From Candidatus Rokuibacteriota bacterium (GTDB taxonomy: Bacteria; Methylomirabilota; Methylomirabilia; Rokubacteriales; CSP1-6): a stretch of 52,959 nt of DNA. The notes under the pieces are model-generated. The model made no database searches. It had not been told where the DNA came from and saw only the letters and a list, made by a program, of their open reading frames with translations. Location of the stretch: positions 1-52,959 of the forward strand of contig JACPCF010000016.1 in the NCBI GenBank assembly GCA_016179965.1. The letters are read 5' to 3'. Position numbers and translations under genes: made by a program. Every line of letters begins with the position of its first letter. The stretch's first letter is position 1. This document shows positions 24,379 to 32,289 of the stretch, piece by piece.

Positions 24379-24430
24379 CCCCCCTCACCCCACCTCTCCC
24401 CGTTGGGGGAGAGGACAAAGGTGAGGGGGG
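24379..24430. repeat. Hairpin repeat, family B (copy B2), downstream of the ZIP gene
   Basis: CCCCTCACC...CCTCTCCCC pairs with GGGGGAGAGG...GGTGAGGGG across a short loop. It starts at the base after the ZIP stop codon and may also help end transcription, although no U-run follows. It is homologous to the copy inside gspH. Confidence 0.75.
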
Positions 24431-24518
24431 AGAAGTCTGGGTGAGGGGGGGGCGGCTTGCCGTTGCCCTCCGGTCGGTGTATTCTCGGGATCGTTTTCAT
24501 CCGTCCGGGGAGGGTCAG

Positions 24519-25439
24519 GTGGCAAGACGGTCGATCGCGCTTCTGGCGGGAAGCGCGGGCAGCCAGGAGGCGAAGATCAGGCGGGCCCTCGCCCGGCTGG
24601 GCTGTTCCCTCAAGAGCGTCACGCCTGATGGAGACTTCGTTCGCGCTGTCAAGCGCGCCCGGCCGCAGTTGATCCTGATCGGCGCATTGTCGGAGAACCG
24701 CGGGCGTTCAGCCCTCTACCGGATGCTGAAGAGCGACGCCCAGGCCCGGTCCATCCCCGTGCTGGCCCTCCTCGATTCGCGCCCGGCGCACGCCCAGTGG
24801 AGCCAGGTGGCGCTGGCCGACGAGGTGATCGCGGGAACGGCGACTGACCCGGAGATCGCGCTGCGCCTCCGGTCCCTCCTGAAGCTCTCCCGGCTCAACA
24901 ACGAGACCCGGCGGGCGCTCAAACTGATTCGCGAGCAGTCGCGCCTGGACGACCTCACCGGCCTGGCGACCCACGGCGCCTTCAAGGAGCGCGTCGAGCG
25001 CGAGTTCCAGCGGGCCACGCGGTACCGGCGTCCCCTGTCGGTCCTGATGGCCGACGTGGACTACTTCAAGCACTACAACGACCACTGGGGCCATCCGGCC
25101 GGCGACCGGCTCCTGCGCCTGGTGGGCCGGATGGTGGCGGGGGTGCTGCGGCGGGTGGACTTCGGCGCGCGCTACGGGGGGGATGAATTCTCGGTGATCC
25201 TCCCCGAGACACCGAAGGCCGCCGCGGCAATCGTCGCCGAGCGGATTCGCTCGTCCATCGAAAAGCACCCGTTTCCCCACCGCCAGTCCCAGCCGCTGGG
25301 GCGCGTGACGATTTCCATCGGCGTGGCCACCTTTCCCGAGGACGCCGGGGCGGCGGACAAGCTCGTCGAGGCCGCAGACCGGTTCCTCTACCAGGCGAAG
25401 GCCGACGGGCGCAACCAGGTCCGGGGCAGCGACCTGTGA
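24519..25439 (+). CDS. Diguanylate cyclase with N-terminal receiver-like domain
   Basis: This 306-residue protein makes the second messenger cyclic di-GMP from two GTP. The N-terminal ~130 residues look like a degenerate response-regulator receiver domain ([30 protein letters not shown]). The GGDEF domain has [25 protein letters not shown] and the active-site motif GGDEF in [16 protein letters not shown]. An RRVD five residues before it is the RxxD inhibitory site, so product feedback is expected. The GTG at 24519 follows GGGAGGGTCAG and is preferred over the long upstream frame. Its stop overlaps the aroQ start. Confidence 0.9.
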   Translation: MARRSIALLAGSAGSQEAKIRRALARLGCSLKSVTPDGDFVRAVKRARPQLILIGALSENRGRSALYRMLKSDAQARSIPVLALLDSRPAHAQWSQVALADEVIAGTATDPEIALRLRSLLKLSRLNNETRRALKLIREQSRLDDLTGLATHGAFKERVEREFQRATRYRRPLSVLMADVDYFKHYNDHWGHPAGDRLLRLVGRMVAGVLRRVDFGARYGGDEFSVILPETPKAAAAIVAERIRSSIEKHPFPHRQSQPLGRVTISIGVATFPEDAGAADKLVEAADRFLYQAKADGRNQVRGSDL

Positions 25440-25906
25440 AGCCGGCTATTCTGGTGCTCCACGGTCCCAACTTGAATCTCCTCGGGAGCCGCGAGCCCGA
25501 GATCTACGGGCGCCTGACGCTGGCGGAGATAGACCGGGAGATCGAGCGCCACGGCCGGGCGCGCGGGGTCCGCGTCGAGTGCCGCCAGTCCAACCACGAA
25601 GGCGAGCTGATCGACGCCCTCCAAACGGCGGGGCGCAAGGGCTTCGCCGCGGTCGTGTTCAACCCCGGCGCCTTCACGCACTACTCGATCGCCCTGCGCG
25701 ACACGGTGGCGGCGATCCCGCTCCCCGTCGTCGAGGTCCACCTGTCCAACGTCCACGCCCGGGAGGAGTTCCGCCGCCACTCCGTCATCGCGCCGGCCGC
25801 CCGCGGGCAGATCTCCGGCTTCGGCCTCCAGAGCTATCTCCTGGGGATCGACGCCGCGCTGGGCATCCTCCAGCCGCGCCGCGCCGCGCGGGAGGCCGGG
25901 CGGTGA
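25436..25906 (+). CDS. aroQ: 3-dehydroquinate dehydratase, type II
   Basis: This 156-residue enzyme of the shikimate pathway converts 3-dehydroquinate to 3-dehydroshikimate in the cytoplasm. Family signatures are complete: [20 protein letters not shown], with the catalytic Tyr in [40 protein letters not shown] and [16 protein letters not shown] with the active-site His. The length is normal. The GTG start overlaps the stop of the diguanylate cyclase as GTGA, so the two are cotranscribed even though their roles are unrelated. Confidence 0.95.
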   Translation: MKPAILVLHGPNLNLLGSREPEIYGRLTLAEIDREIERHGRARGVRVECRQSNHEGELIDALQTAGRKGFAAVVFNPGAFTHYSIALRDTVAAIPLPVVEVHLSNVHAREEFRRHSVIAPAARGQISGFGLQSYLLGIDAALGILQPRRAAREAGR

Positions 25907-25974
25907 ATGGGTCGTCACGCTCCGGCGTCTAATCGACAGAGCTGCCGCCGGGGCGGAGCCGATGAGAGCTCCGC

Positions 25975-26967
25975 TTGAGCCCGGACGACAGCGAGCTGAT
26001 CGAGCGATGCCGGGCGGGAGATCTGTCGGCCTTCGAGCCGCTCGTCGAGAAGTACCGCCAGCGGGTCTGGCGGCTCGCCTATCAGATCCTCCGGGACCGC
26101 GAAGAGGCGTGGGACGTCGCGCAGGAAGCCTTCGTCCGAGCCTACCAGTCCCTTCCCGCCTTCCGCCGTCAGTCGGCCTTCTACACGTGGATGTTCAGGA
26201 TCGTCGTGAATCTGGCCACCGACCGGCAGCGCCAGCGCGGGGCGCGGGCGCGCGCCCTGGGCGGCGAGCCCGTCCCGGAGGAGGAATGGGAGCGCAGCGT
26301 GCCAGACCCCGCAGCCGCCCCGGACGTCTCCGCCGCGCGGCAGGAGGAGCGCGCGCTCATCCGGCGGGCGCTGGATTCCTTGCCCCTCAACTACCGAACG
26401 ATTATCATGCTGAGTGACATCGAAGGGCTCACGTACCGGGAAATCGCCGAGGTGCTGAGGATTCCCATGGGCACGGTGATGTCGCGGCTGCACAACGCGC
26501 GCAAGCGCTTGAAGGCGCTGCTGGGGCCCCTGCTCGTCCTCGCGCTGGCGCTCTGCCTCGGACTCGTTCCCGCGGCCCTCTGGGCCCAGCAGGGTGTGCC
26601 CGTGTCCGTCCGTGTCCTGCTCCAGACCCGACAGGCGCCCGCCGCGCCGGCGGCGAAGGTGGAAGACCCGTACATGAGGAAGCTCCAGCAGCACTTCCCC
26701 AACCGGCAGTACGAGCAGCTGGACCTGATTCAGGCCCGGGTCACGGTGGGACAGGCGCAGCGCTTCCCGCTTCCGGGCGGCCGCGAGCTGGAGATTCTTC
26801 CCACCGGCGTCCGCGGGGGGTCGGCCAGCATCAGGTTCACGATCGTGAAGAGCGGCACGCGGGAGGTGGCGGTCAGCACGGACCTGCAGCCGGGCAAGCC
26901 GTTCTCGATCGTGGGTCCCCCGCACGGATCGGGGGTCCTGCACCTCGTGATCGTCACCGGCGAGTAG
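25975..26967 (+). CDS. ECF sigma factor fused to a membrane helix and an exported domain
   Basis: This single 330-codon frame holds two parts. Residues 1-180 are a complete ECF-type sigma factor. Region 2 has FEPLVEKYRQRVWRLAYQIL, WDVAQEAFVRAYQSL and SAFYTWMFRIVVNLATD. Region 4 has LPLNYRTIIMLSDIEGLTY, REIAEVLRIPMGTVMSRLHN and ARKRL. The frame continues without a stop into a hydrophobic helix (residues ~182-203, LLGPLLVLALALCLGLVP) and a ~125-residue beta-rich domain with RFPLPGGRELEILPTGVRGG and VGPPHGSGVLHLVIV. The tail resembles small exported beta-domain proteins of unknown function. The only start after the preceding in-frame stop is TTG at 25975. An internal ATG at 26479 could make the second part separately, with a signal peptide. 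Confidence 0.8.
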   Translation: MSPDDSELIERCRAGDLSAFEPLVEKYRQRVWRLAYQILRDREEAWDVAQEAFVRAYQSLPAFRRQSAFYTWMFRIVVNLATDRQRQRGARARALGGEPVPEEEWERSVPDPAAAPDVSAARQEERALIRRALDSLPLNYRTIIMLSDIEGLTYREIAEVLRIPMGTVMSRLHNARKRLKALLGPLLVLALALCLGLVPAALWAQQGVPVSVRVLLQTRQAPAAPAAKVEDPYMRKLQQHFPNRQYEQLDLIQARVTVGQAQRFPLPGGRELEILPTGVRGGSASIRFTIVKSGTREVAVSTDLQPGKPFSIVGPPHGSGVLHLVIVTGE

Positions 26968-26971
26968 TAAC

Positions 26972-27064
26972 TCGGTGGGGGGCTTCGCCCCCCTTCCGAT
27001 GCCTCCCCCCGGGGATTGCGCCGGCCGGGTACCCGCGAAGCGGGTGGGCGCTCGAACGGGGGTC
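26972..27064 (+). repeat. GC-rich palindromic repeat, family C with a family D hairpin (copies C2 and D3)
   Basis: It contains GGGGGGCTTCGCCCCCCTTCC, GCCTCCCCCCGG, GATTGCG, the hairpin GGGTACCCGCGAAGCGGGT (27026-27045) and GCTCGAACGGG. All blocks recur at 40710-40850 or in the family D copies at 39158 and 50761. It fills the gap between the sigma fusion gene and the carboxylase gene. Confidence 0.75.
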
Positions 27065-27081
27065 GATGACGAAGGAGTCAG

Positions 27082-28605
27082 GTGAGCGAAGAGAAGTATT
27101 TTCAAGAGCGGGCCCGGATCGAGCAGGGCCACGTCAAGTATCGGGACAAGCTCAGGGAAGAGGGCAAGCTCTTCGTCCGCGACCGCCTGAAGCTCCTCCT
27201 GGATCCCGGGAGCGAGTTCGAAGAGGACTGGCTCTTCGCCCGCAGCCAGGAGCCCGACACACCCGCCGACGGCGTCGTCACGGGCGTCGGGAAGGTCGGC
27301 GGCCGCAGCGTCTCTATCATGGCCAACGACTACACGGTGAAGGCCGGCTCCTGGGGCGAGAAGACGATCCAGAAGATCGTCCGGATCCAGGAGAAGGCCC
27401 AGCGGCGCCAGGTGCCGCTCCTGTATCTGGTGGATGCGGCCGGCGGCAGGATCTCGGAGCAGATCAAGGTCTTCCCCGGCCGCTTCCACGCCGGCCGGAT
27501 CTTCTACAACGAGGTCCAGCTCTCGGGCGTCGTCCCCCAGGTGTGCATCCTCTTCGGACCGTCTCCCGCCGGGTCCGCGTACCTGCCTGCCCTCACGGAC
27601 GTGGTCATCATGGTGGACGGCAAGGCGTCGCTCTACGTCGGCTCGCCGCGGATGGTGGAGATGGCCATCGGCGAGAAGGTGACGCAGGAAGACCTGGGCG
27701 GCGCCCGGATGCACTGCACCGTGTCGGGATGCGGGGACGTGCTCGTGGCCTCCGACGAGGAGGCCATCGAGACGGCCAAGCGCTACCTCTCCTACATGCC
27801 TCAGAATTTCAAGGAACGTCCGCCGATGACCGACGCGACCGACCCCAAGCCCGGGCGTCCCATCGACGAGATCGTCCCCTATGACCAGCGGAAGTACTTC
27901 GACATGTACGAGGTGATCGACCGGATCATCGACGCCGGCTCGTGGTTCGAGATCAAGCGGCTCTTCGCCCCCGAGGTCATCGTCGGCCTGGCGCGGCTCG
28001 GCGGCCGCGCGGTGGGCATCGTCGCCAACCAGCCGAAGGTTAAAGGGGGCGTCCTCTTCGTGGACTCCTCCGACAAGGCGGCGCGCTTCATCTGGCTCTG
28101 CAACGCCTTCAACATCCCGCTCGTCTACCTGGCCGACGTCTCCGGCTTCATGGTGGGCTCGAAGGTGGAGCGGGCGGGGATCATCCGCCACGGGGCCAAG
28201 ATGATCTTCGCCACCGCCCAGGCGACGGTCCCGAAGATCTCGGTGGTCGTGCGCAAGTGCTACGGGGCGGGGCTCTACGCCATGTGCGGGCCGGCCTACG
28301 AGCCCGACGCCGCGCTGGCGCTGCCGCAGGGACAGATCGCGATCATGGGGCCGGAGCCCGCCGTGAACGCCGTCTACTACAACAAGATCATGGAGCTGCC
28401 GGAGGCGGAGCGGGCCGAGTACGTGCGGCAGAAGCGCGAGGAGTACCAAGCCGACATCGACATCGGGAAGCTCGCCTCCGAGATGCTCGTGGACGACATC
28501 GTTCCGGGCTCGCTCCTGCGCTCGGAGCTCATCAAGCGCCTCCAGTACGCCGAGACCAAGCAGCACGAGTTTCCCCCGCGCCGCAACGGGGTTTTTCCTG
28601 TCTGA
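27082..28605 (+). CDS. Acyl-CoA carboxylase, carboxyltransferase (beta) subunit
   Basis: This 507-residue carboxyltransferase transfers the carboxyl group from biotin to an acyl-CoA (propionyl-, methylcrotonyl- or acetyl-CoA type; the substrate is not certain). Two crotonase-like halves are visible. The first has ADGVVTGVGKVGGRSVSIMA and the acyl-CoA loop DAAGGRISEQ. The second has VGIVANQPKVKGGVLFVDSS, ADVSGFMVGSKVERAGIIRH and ISVVVRKCYGAGLYAMCG. It would need a biotin carboxylase/carrier subunit, which is not in the window. The GTG start has AAGGAG 6 bases upstream. It is the first gene after a repeat-filled gap. Confidence 0.92.
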   Translation: MSEEKYFQERARIEQGHVKYRDKLREEGKLFVRDRLKLLLDPGSEFEEDWLFARSQEPDTPADGVVTGVGKVGGRSVSIMANDYTVKAGSWGEKTIQKIVRIQEKAQRRQVPLLYLVDAAGGRISEQIKVFPGRFHAGRIFYNEVQLSGVVPQVCILFGPSPAGSAYLPALTDVVIMVDGKASLYVGSPRMVEMAIGEKVTQEDLGGARMHCTVSGCGDVLVASDEEAIETAKRYLSYMPQNFKERPPMTDATDPKPGRPIDEIVPYDQRKYFDMYEVIDRIIDAGSWFEIKRLFAPEVIVGLARLGGRAVGIVANQPKVKGGVLFVDSSDKAARFIWLCNAFNIPLVYLADVSGFMVGSKVERAGIIRHGAKMIFATAQATVPKISVVVRKCYGAGLYAMCGPAYEPDAALALPQGQIAIMGPEPAVNAVYYNKIMELPEAERAEYVRQKREEYQADIDIGKLASEMLVDDIVPGSLLRSELIKRLQYAETKQHEFPPRRNGVFPV

Positions 28606-28612
28606 CGGCGTC

Positions 28613-29014
28613 GTGCGACGGGACTGGCTCGGCGTCTCCGTCATCGCGCTGTCGCTCCTGAGCCTTCCCTTCATCCTGCCCCATGTCATCGAGGATTTCG
28701 CCGAGGAGATCACGCGCCGGGTAGGGCTCTCCACCGCGGGCGGCGCTTTCCTGCTGGGTGGCTACCTCGCGCTCCAGGCGTTGGGGTTGACCCTGATCGC
28801 GCTGGGGCGACGGGCCGGGTTCGTCCTGACCTTCTGGGTCGGGCTCATCTGGGTGGCGGGCGCCCTCGTGGACCACGGCCCCGCGCTCCTCGCCGGCGGG
28901 TTCAGGAGCGGCATGCTCTCCGTGCTGTGGGTCGTCGGGCTCGTCGTCACCCAAACGGCGAGCGCCGCGCTCGCGGCGTGGGGCGCCTGGGGTCGCCGCG
29001 GCCGGGTGGCCTAG
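28613..29014 (+). CDS. Small integral membrane protein of unknown function
   Basis: This 133-residue protein has about four hydrophobic segments (LGVSVIALSLLSLPFILPHV, then AFLLGGYLALQALGLTLIAL, FVLTFWVGLIWVAGALV and MLSVLWVVGLVVTQTASAAL). The short acidic loop IEDFAEEITRRVGL follows the first. I do not recognise the family. The GTG start lies 8 bases after the carboxylase stop, and its 3' end probably overlaps the start of cobS, so it is cotranscribed with both. A role cannot be inferred from context. Confidence 0.65.
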   Translation: MRRDWLGVSVIALSLLSLPFILPHVIEDFAEEITRRVGLSTAGGAFLLGGYLALQALGLTLIALGRRAGFVLTFWVGLIWVAGALVDHGPALLAGGFRSGMLSVLWVVGLVVTQTASAALAAWGAWGRRGRVA

Positions 29015-29766
29015 CCATTCGCGGGCTGATCACCGCCGTCCGGTTTCTCACGATCGTTCGCGTTCCGGGGCGTGCCCTCGACGGACCGGACGCGCTCGGG
29101 CGGGCGGCCGGCTGGTTCCCGCTGGTCGGCCTCGCCCTCGGAGGCCTCCTCTGGCTCGTGCACCGGCTGTTTTCCGTGGTGTTTTCGCCGCTCCTCGCGG
29201 CGCTCCTCGTCCTGGTGACCTGGAAGCTCCTCACCGGCGGGATCCACCTGGACGGCCTGGCCGACAGCCTCGACGGGCTCACGGGAAAAGATCCGGCTGA
29301 GCGACTGGCCATCATGAGGGACAGCCGGATCGGCGTCTTCGGGGCCCTTGGCCTGATCGTCCTGTTGCTGACCAGCTTTCTCGCGCTGGCCGAACTGCCG
29401 GGAGCGCTCCGGGAGAAGGCGCTCCTCCTCGCTCCGGTCGTGGGTCGCTACTGCCCGCTGCCCTTGGCGCGCGCCTTCGCGCCCGCGATTCCCGGCCAGG
29501 GGTCCGGGGCGGCCTTCATGAAGGCCGTGACGCCGGCGACCGTGGGGATCGGGGCACTCGTGGTCATCGCGGCCGCGGGGGTGATCCTCTGGCCGTGGGG
29601 GCTCCTTGCCGCGGCGGGAGGAATCGGTCTCGCCTGGGGTCTCGGCCGATTTCTTTCGCGCCGGCTCGGTGGGCTCACCGGGGATGGTCTCGGTGCTGCC
29701 GTCGAGGCGGGGGAGCTCGGCGCGCTCCTTGCCTTCGCGGCTGTTTCCTCCCTGCGCTGGGTCTGA
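28978..29766 (+). CDS. cobS: Adenosylcobinamide-GDP ribazoletransferase (cobalamin synthase)
   Basis: This polytopic membrane enzyme of about 262 residues joins adenosylcobinamide-GDP and alpha-ribazole in the last assembly step of cobalamin. Signatures are TWKLLTGGIHLDGLADSLDG followed by LTGKD, and DSRIGVFGALGLI. The family normally starts just before RGLITAVRFLTIVRVP, but only ATT and CTG codons are available there. The nearest ordinary in-frame start is GTG at 28978, which overlaps the previous gene by 37 bases. The stop overlaps the cobC ATG as TGATG. It lies 7 kb from the main cobalamin operon. Confidence 0.9.
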   Translation: MGRLGSPRPGGLAIRGLITAVRFLTIVRVPGRALDGPDALGRAAGWFPLVGLALGGLLWLVHRLFSVVFSPLLAALLVLVTWKLLTGGIHLDGLADSLDGLTGKDPAERLAIMRDSRIGVFGALGLIVLLLTSFLALAELPGALREKALLLAPVVGRYCPLPLARAFAPAIPGQGSGAAFMKAVTPATVGIGALVVIAAAGVILWPWGLLAAAGGIGLAWGLGRFLSRRLGGLTGDGLGAAVEAGELGALLAFAAVSSLRWV

Positions 29767-30374
29767 TGGACTCCACCTGGGTCTACCTGATCCGCCACGG
29801 CAGCGTGGCGGGGGCCGAGACCCGGCGGTTCATCGGCCACCTGGACGTGCCGCTCTCGCCGCTCGGCGAGGCCGAGATGGAACGCCTGGCCAGACGGCTC
29901 GCCACGGTGCCGCTAGGGGCCGTGTACGCCAGCGACCTCGGACGGTCTCGCCTGAGCGCCGAGATCATCGCCTGCCCTCACGGCCTGACGCCGCGCATCG
30001 ACCCCGCGCTGAGGGAGATGGCGATGGGGCGCTGGGAGGGCCTGACGGCCGACGAGATCAACGCCCGGGAGCCGGAGGCGTTCAAGGAATGGATGGCGCG
30101 CCTCGGGGAGTTTCCGTTCCCGGGAGGCGAGAGCGTGCCCGACCTGGTTGCGCGCGCGTGGCCCGCCTTCGAACGGATCGTGGGGGCCCACGCGGGGGAG
30201 CGCGTGGCGATCGTGGCCCACGGCGGCACGAACCGCGCGATCCTCTGCCGCGCCCTGGGCCTGCCGCTCGATCGGCTCCTGGTCTTCGGCCAAGACTACG
30301 CCGCGCTCTCGCTCCTGGAGTGGCGCAAGGGCCGCTTCGTGCTCCACGTCCTGAACCAGCCCCCGCCGCCTTGA
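29766..30374 (+). CDS. cobC: Histidine phosphatase, probable alpha-ribazole phosphatase
   Basis: This 202-residue member of the histidine phosphatase superfamily has the RHG motif in VYLIRHGSVAG (phosphorylated His), a second active-site Glu region in REMAMGRWEGLT, and the late catalytic His in VAIVAHGGTNRAIL. CobC removes phosphate from alpha-ribazole phosphate before or after the CobS reaction. Direct overlap with cobS (TGATG) makes this role more likely than phosphoglycerate mutase or another phosphatase. The protein is cytoplasmic. A full family A repeat lies 8 bases after its stop. Confidence 0.85.
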   Translation: MDSTWVYLIRHGSVAGAETRRFIGHLDVPLSPLGEAEMERLARRLATVPLGAVYASDLGRSRLSAEIIACPHGLTPRIDPALREMAMGRWEGLTADEINAREPEAFKEWMARLGEFPFPGGESVPDLVARAWPAFERIVGAHAGERVAIVAHGGTNRAILCRALGLPLDRLLVFGQDYAALSLLEWRKGRFVLHVLNQPPPP

Positions 30375-30382
30375 GCGCCTGA

Positions 30383-30455
30383 GGGGTCAGGTCTTGCAAT
30401 GCAACACCTGTCTCTGAAATCAGACCGGATTGCGTGATTGCAAGACCTGACCCCC
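30383..30455 (-). repeat. REP-like palindromic element, family A, complete (copy A5)
   Basis: A 73-base element with terminal inverted repeats GGGGTCAGGTCTTGCAAT and ATTGCAAGACCTGACCCC. Its reverse complement aligns with copy A4, including TCACGCA and TGTTGCATTGC near the ends. The centre is diverged. It lies between the convergent cobC and doxX-like genes. Confidence 0.85.
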
Positions 30456-30475
30456 TGATTAGCGGGTGAGAAATA

Positions 30476-30499
30476 GTCAATTACTCAGGCCTGACCCCA
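30476..30499 (-). repeat. REP-like element, family A short form (copy A6)
   Basis: This is the reverse complement of copy A1 over 24 bases without mismatch. It touches the stop codon of the doxX-like gene. With A5 it forms a two-element cluster in the convergent gap, as REP sequences often do. Confidence 0.75.
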
Positions 30500-30500
30500 C

Positions 30501-30923
30501 TTATCGATCTCTCGTGGCCGCCAGGGCGCCGCCGCCGGTGAGGACCAGAGCCACCAACGCCCCTAAGAGGATCAGCTCGAACTCGTAGCCGGCCGCCACG
30601 GCGCGGCCCGCCGCCGCGTCCACGATGACCCCCTTCAGGAAGAAGCCCTGGGGGAGCTTCACCGTCAACAGGGCGCCGATCATGATCAGGGCGTTGCCCG
30701 CTGCCGCCCAGCGAGTCAGCACCCCCAGGATCATCATGATCCCTCCGATGCCGTGGACGATGATGTTGAACCACGCGATGACGACCGGGATGGGCAGCTT
30801 GGCTACCTTCTCGATGAAACCCGCGTAGCCCGCGGGAGTGAAGACGAACAGGGCCAGGTAGGAATGCAGCACGAAGATGACCCCCACGAAGATCCTCAGG
30901 ACCGTCGGGCCGTAGTCTTTCAT
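30501..30923 (-). CDS. DoxX family membrane protein
   Basis: This 140-residue protein has four membrane segments. The DoxX pattern is visible in VLRIFVGVIFVLHSYLALFV near the N-terminus, PIPVVIAWFNIIVHGIGGIM in the middle and LILLGALVALVLTGGGAL at the end. DoxX relatives associate with oxidoreductases and redox stress systems, but the molecular role is unclear. The start at 30923 (MKDYGPTVLRI) has GGAGG just upstream. It is the last gene of a four-gene minus-strand operon with a di-iron protein, a DUF3047 protein and a GAF protein. Confidence 0.82.
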   Translation of the reverse strand: MKDYGPTVLRIFVGVIFVLHSYLALFVFTPAGYAGFIEKVAKLPIPVVIAWFNIIVHGIGGIMMILGVLTRWAAAGNALIMIGALLTVKLPQGFFLKGVIVDAAAGRAVAAGYEFELILLGALVALVLTGGGALAATRDR

Positions 30924-30951
30924 CGCGTCGCCTCCGGGTTCGGGGTTCACG

Positions 30952-31605
30952 TCACAAACCGCGGTCCGCTCGGGCACGGTGGGCCTGGTAGGCGTCGAAC
31001 ACCTTGAGGTTCATCTCGCGGCACGCCTCGCGGGCCTGCTGTTGCCGCTCGGGGGTGTCGGCCAGGAGGAGGAGGGTCTGGCGGCCGATGGCGGAGTGGC
31101 GGTACTCGTCGGGGAGGATCTGGGTGCGGTAGAGCTCGGCGGTTTCGGGGTCCAGGTCCTGGGCGAGCCGGATCAGCGTCTCGAAGCCCTCGCACGACTG
31201 GGTTTCGCCGGCGAACTGGAACATGGCGAGCTTCTCCACCGTCGGGCGGTGGCGGCAGGCGACGAGCCAGTCGAAGAGGGCCTGCCACTCCGGAAGGGGC
31301 TCGTAGGTGTCCGGGTCCTCGCCCAGCTCCTTGAGCCGCCGGCGGAGGAGCTGGTAGTGCCGGTGCTCGTCGTCCAGCTGGCGGGGGAGGAGGTCGCGGA
31401 TCTCGCGCTCCGGGACCCAGGGGATCCAGGCAGCGATCAGCTCCACGGAGCGGAGCTCGTTGTACACGCCCTGGCGCATCCGGTAGCGGATCTGGGTGAG
31501 GAGTGCGTCGGGCCGGGCCTCGGGATCCAGCCGGACATCGCGGCCGGCCCAGAAGGCCTGGTTCTCCTGGGCCAGCTCCCTCACGAACTGCTCCGTGCCC
31601 CGCAT
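30952..31605 (-). CDS. Ferritin-like di-iron protein
   Basis: This 217-residue all-helical protein has the ligand pattern of a four-helix di-iron centre. A Glu in helix 1 (YNELRSVELIAAW) is followed by ExxH at 80-83 (DDEHRHYQLL), a Glu in helix 3 (ETQSCEGFETL) and a second ExxH at 167-170 (PDEYRHSAIG). Proteins with this pattern are oxygen-activating hydroxylases, rubrerythrin-like peroxidases or ferritin relatives. The exact family is not recognised. It lies 1 base after the DUF3047 gene and 28 bases before the doxX-like gene. The context suggests handling of oxygen, peroxide or an oxidised membrane substrate. Confidence 0.75.
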   Translation of the reverse strand: MRGTEQFVRELAQENQAFWAGRDVRLDPEARPDALLTQIRYRMRQGVYNELRSVELIAAWIPWVPEREIRDLLPRQLDDEHRHYQLLRRRLKELGEDPDTYEPLPEWQALFDWLVACRHRPTVEKLAMFQFAGETQSCEGFETLIRLAQDLDPETAELYRTQILPDEYRHSAIGRQTLLLLADTPERQQQAREACREMNLKVFDAYQAHRARADRGL

Positions 31606-31606
31606 C

Positions 31607-32284
31607 TCAGGGCTTTTTGAAGAGGATGGCGCCGACGTAGGACTCGGCGTAGGACTTCGTGTCGTTGGAGTCGATGGAGATGGACACGGCGCCCAGCTCC
31701 CCGGGCTCTTCTTTGTAGATCCGCTTGTAGTCCTCGTACACGTTGCGCGTTTCGGTGATCCAGTGGTTGAGGTCCTTGGTCCCGGAGCGCACGACGACGT
31801 AGGTGACGAGGGAGGTTTTCTCGCTCTGGACGATGGTCCCCTCGGGGGCCGTCGTGTCCCAGACGTACCCGATGATGCGCGAGCGCACCGCCGAGGGGAA
31901 GCGGGGGAACGTCACGTAGATCTGGGCGGCCTGGTCGTCGGTGGCCTTCTTGCGGGAATCCCCTCCGGCCGGGAGGGCCACGACCTTCCAGCGCCATTCC
32001 AGGATCGGCGTCTCCTTGACGTTGATCTTGAGCTCTTTGGCGATGGTGGACCCCTCGTTCTTGCTCTTGAGATGGAGGACCTTCGTTGGGCTCTCGTCCA
32101 CGATCGTGAAGTCGTAGGCCGGGCTCCCCCAGTTCTGCCCGCTCCACCCGTCCGGAATGCCCTTGGCGCCCAGGGAGTGCTTGCTCCAGTCCTCCACCAC
32201 CACCACACCGGGCTGCGCCCCCGCCGCCGCGGCGAGGGCGAGGATGAGGCCGGCCAGCAGTCGAGCGACGCGCGTCCAGGACAT
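31607..32284 (-). CDS. DUF3047 family exported protein
   Basis: This 225-residue protein has a signal peptide (residues 1-23, LLAGLILALAAAAGAQ). One domain of the DUF3047 type follows: VEDWSKHSLGAKGIPDGW, EWRWKVVALPAGGDSRKKAT, DDQAAQIYVTFP, SRIIGYVWDTTAPEG, then NVYEDYKRIYKEEPG and DSNDTKSYAESYVGAILF. The family is widespread in environmental Proteobacteria and has no established function. The fold looks like a beta-sandwich of the kind that binds carbohydrates, which is an inference. It is 5 bases after the GAF gene and 1 base before the ferritin-like gene, so it is clearly part of one transcript. Confidence 0.85.
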   Translation of the reverse strand: MSWTRVARLLAGLILALAAAAGAQPGVVVVEDWSKHSLGAKGIPDGWSGQNWGSPAYDFTIVDESPTKVLHLKSKNEGSTIAKELKINVKETPILEWRWKVVALPAGGDSRKKATDDQAAQIYVTFPRFPSAVRSRIIGYVWDTTAPEGTIVQSEKTSLVTYVVVRSGTKDLNHWITETRNVYEDYKRIYKEEPGELGAVSISIDSNDTKSYAESYVGAILFKKP

Positions 32285-32289
32285 GGCGG

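Noticed and set aside
24379-24430. Rho-independent terminator after the ZIP gene
   Set aside because: The hairpin is strong but has no T-run, and the same hairpin occurs inside gspH. It is better explained as a repeat, though it may still slow transcription.
25915-28734. 939-codon open frame on the minus strand
   Set aside because: It runs antisense through the sigma fusion gene and the carboxylase gene. The composition is Asp/His/Arg/Leu-rich as expected for a shadow frame, and no family is recognisable.
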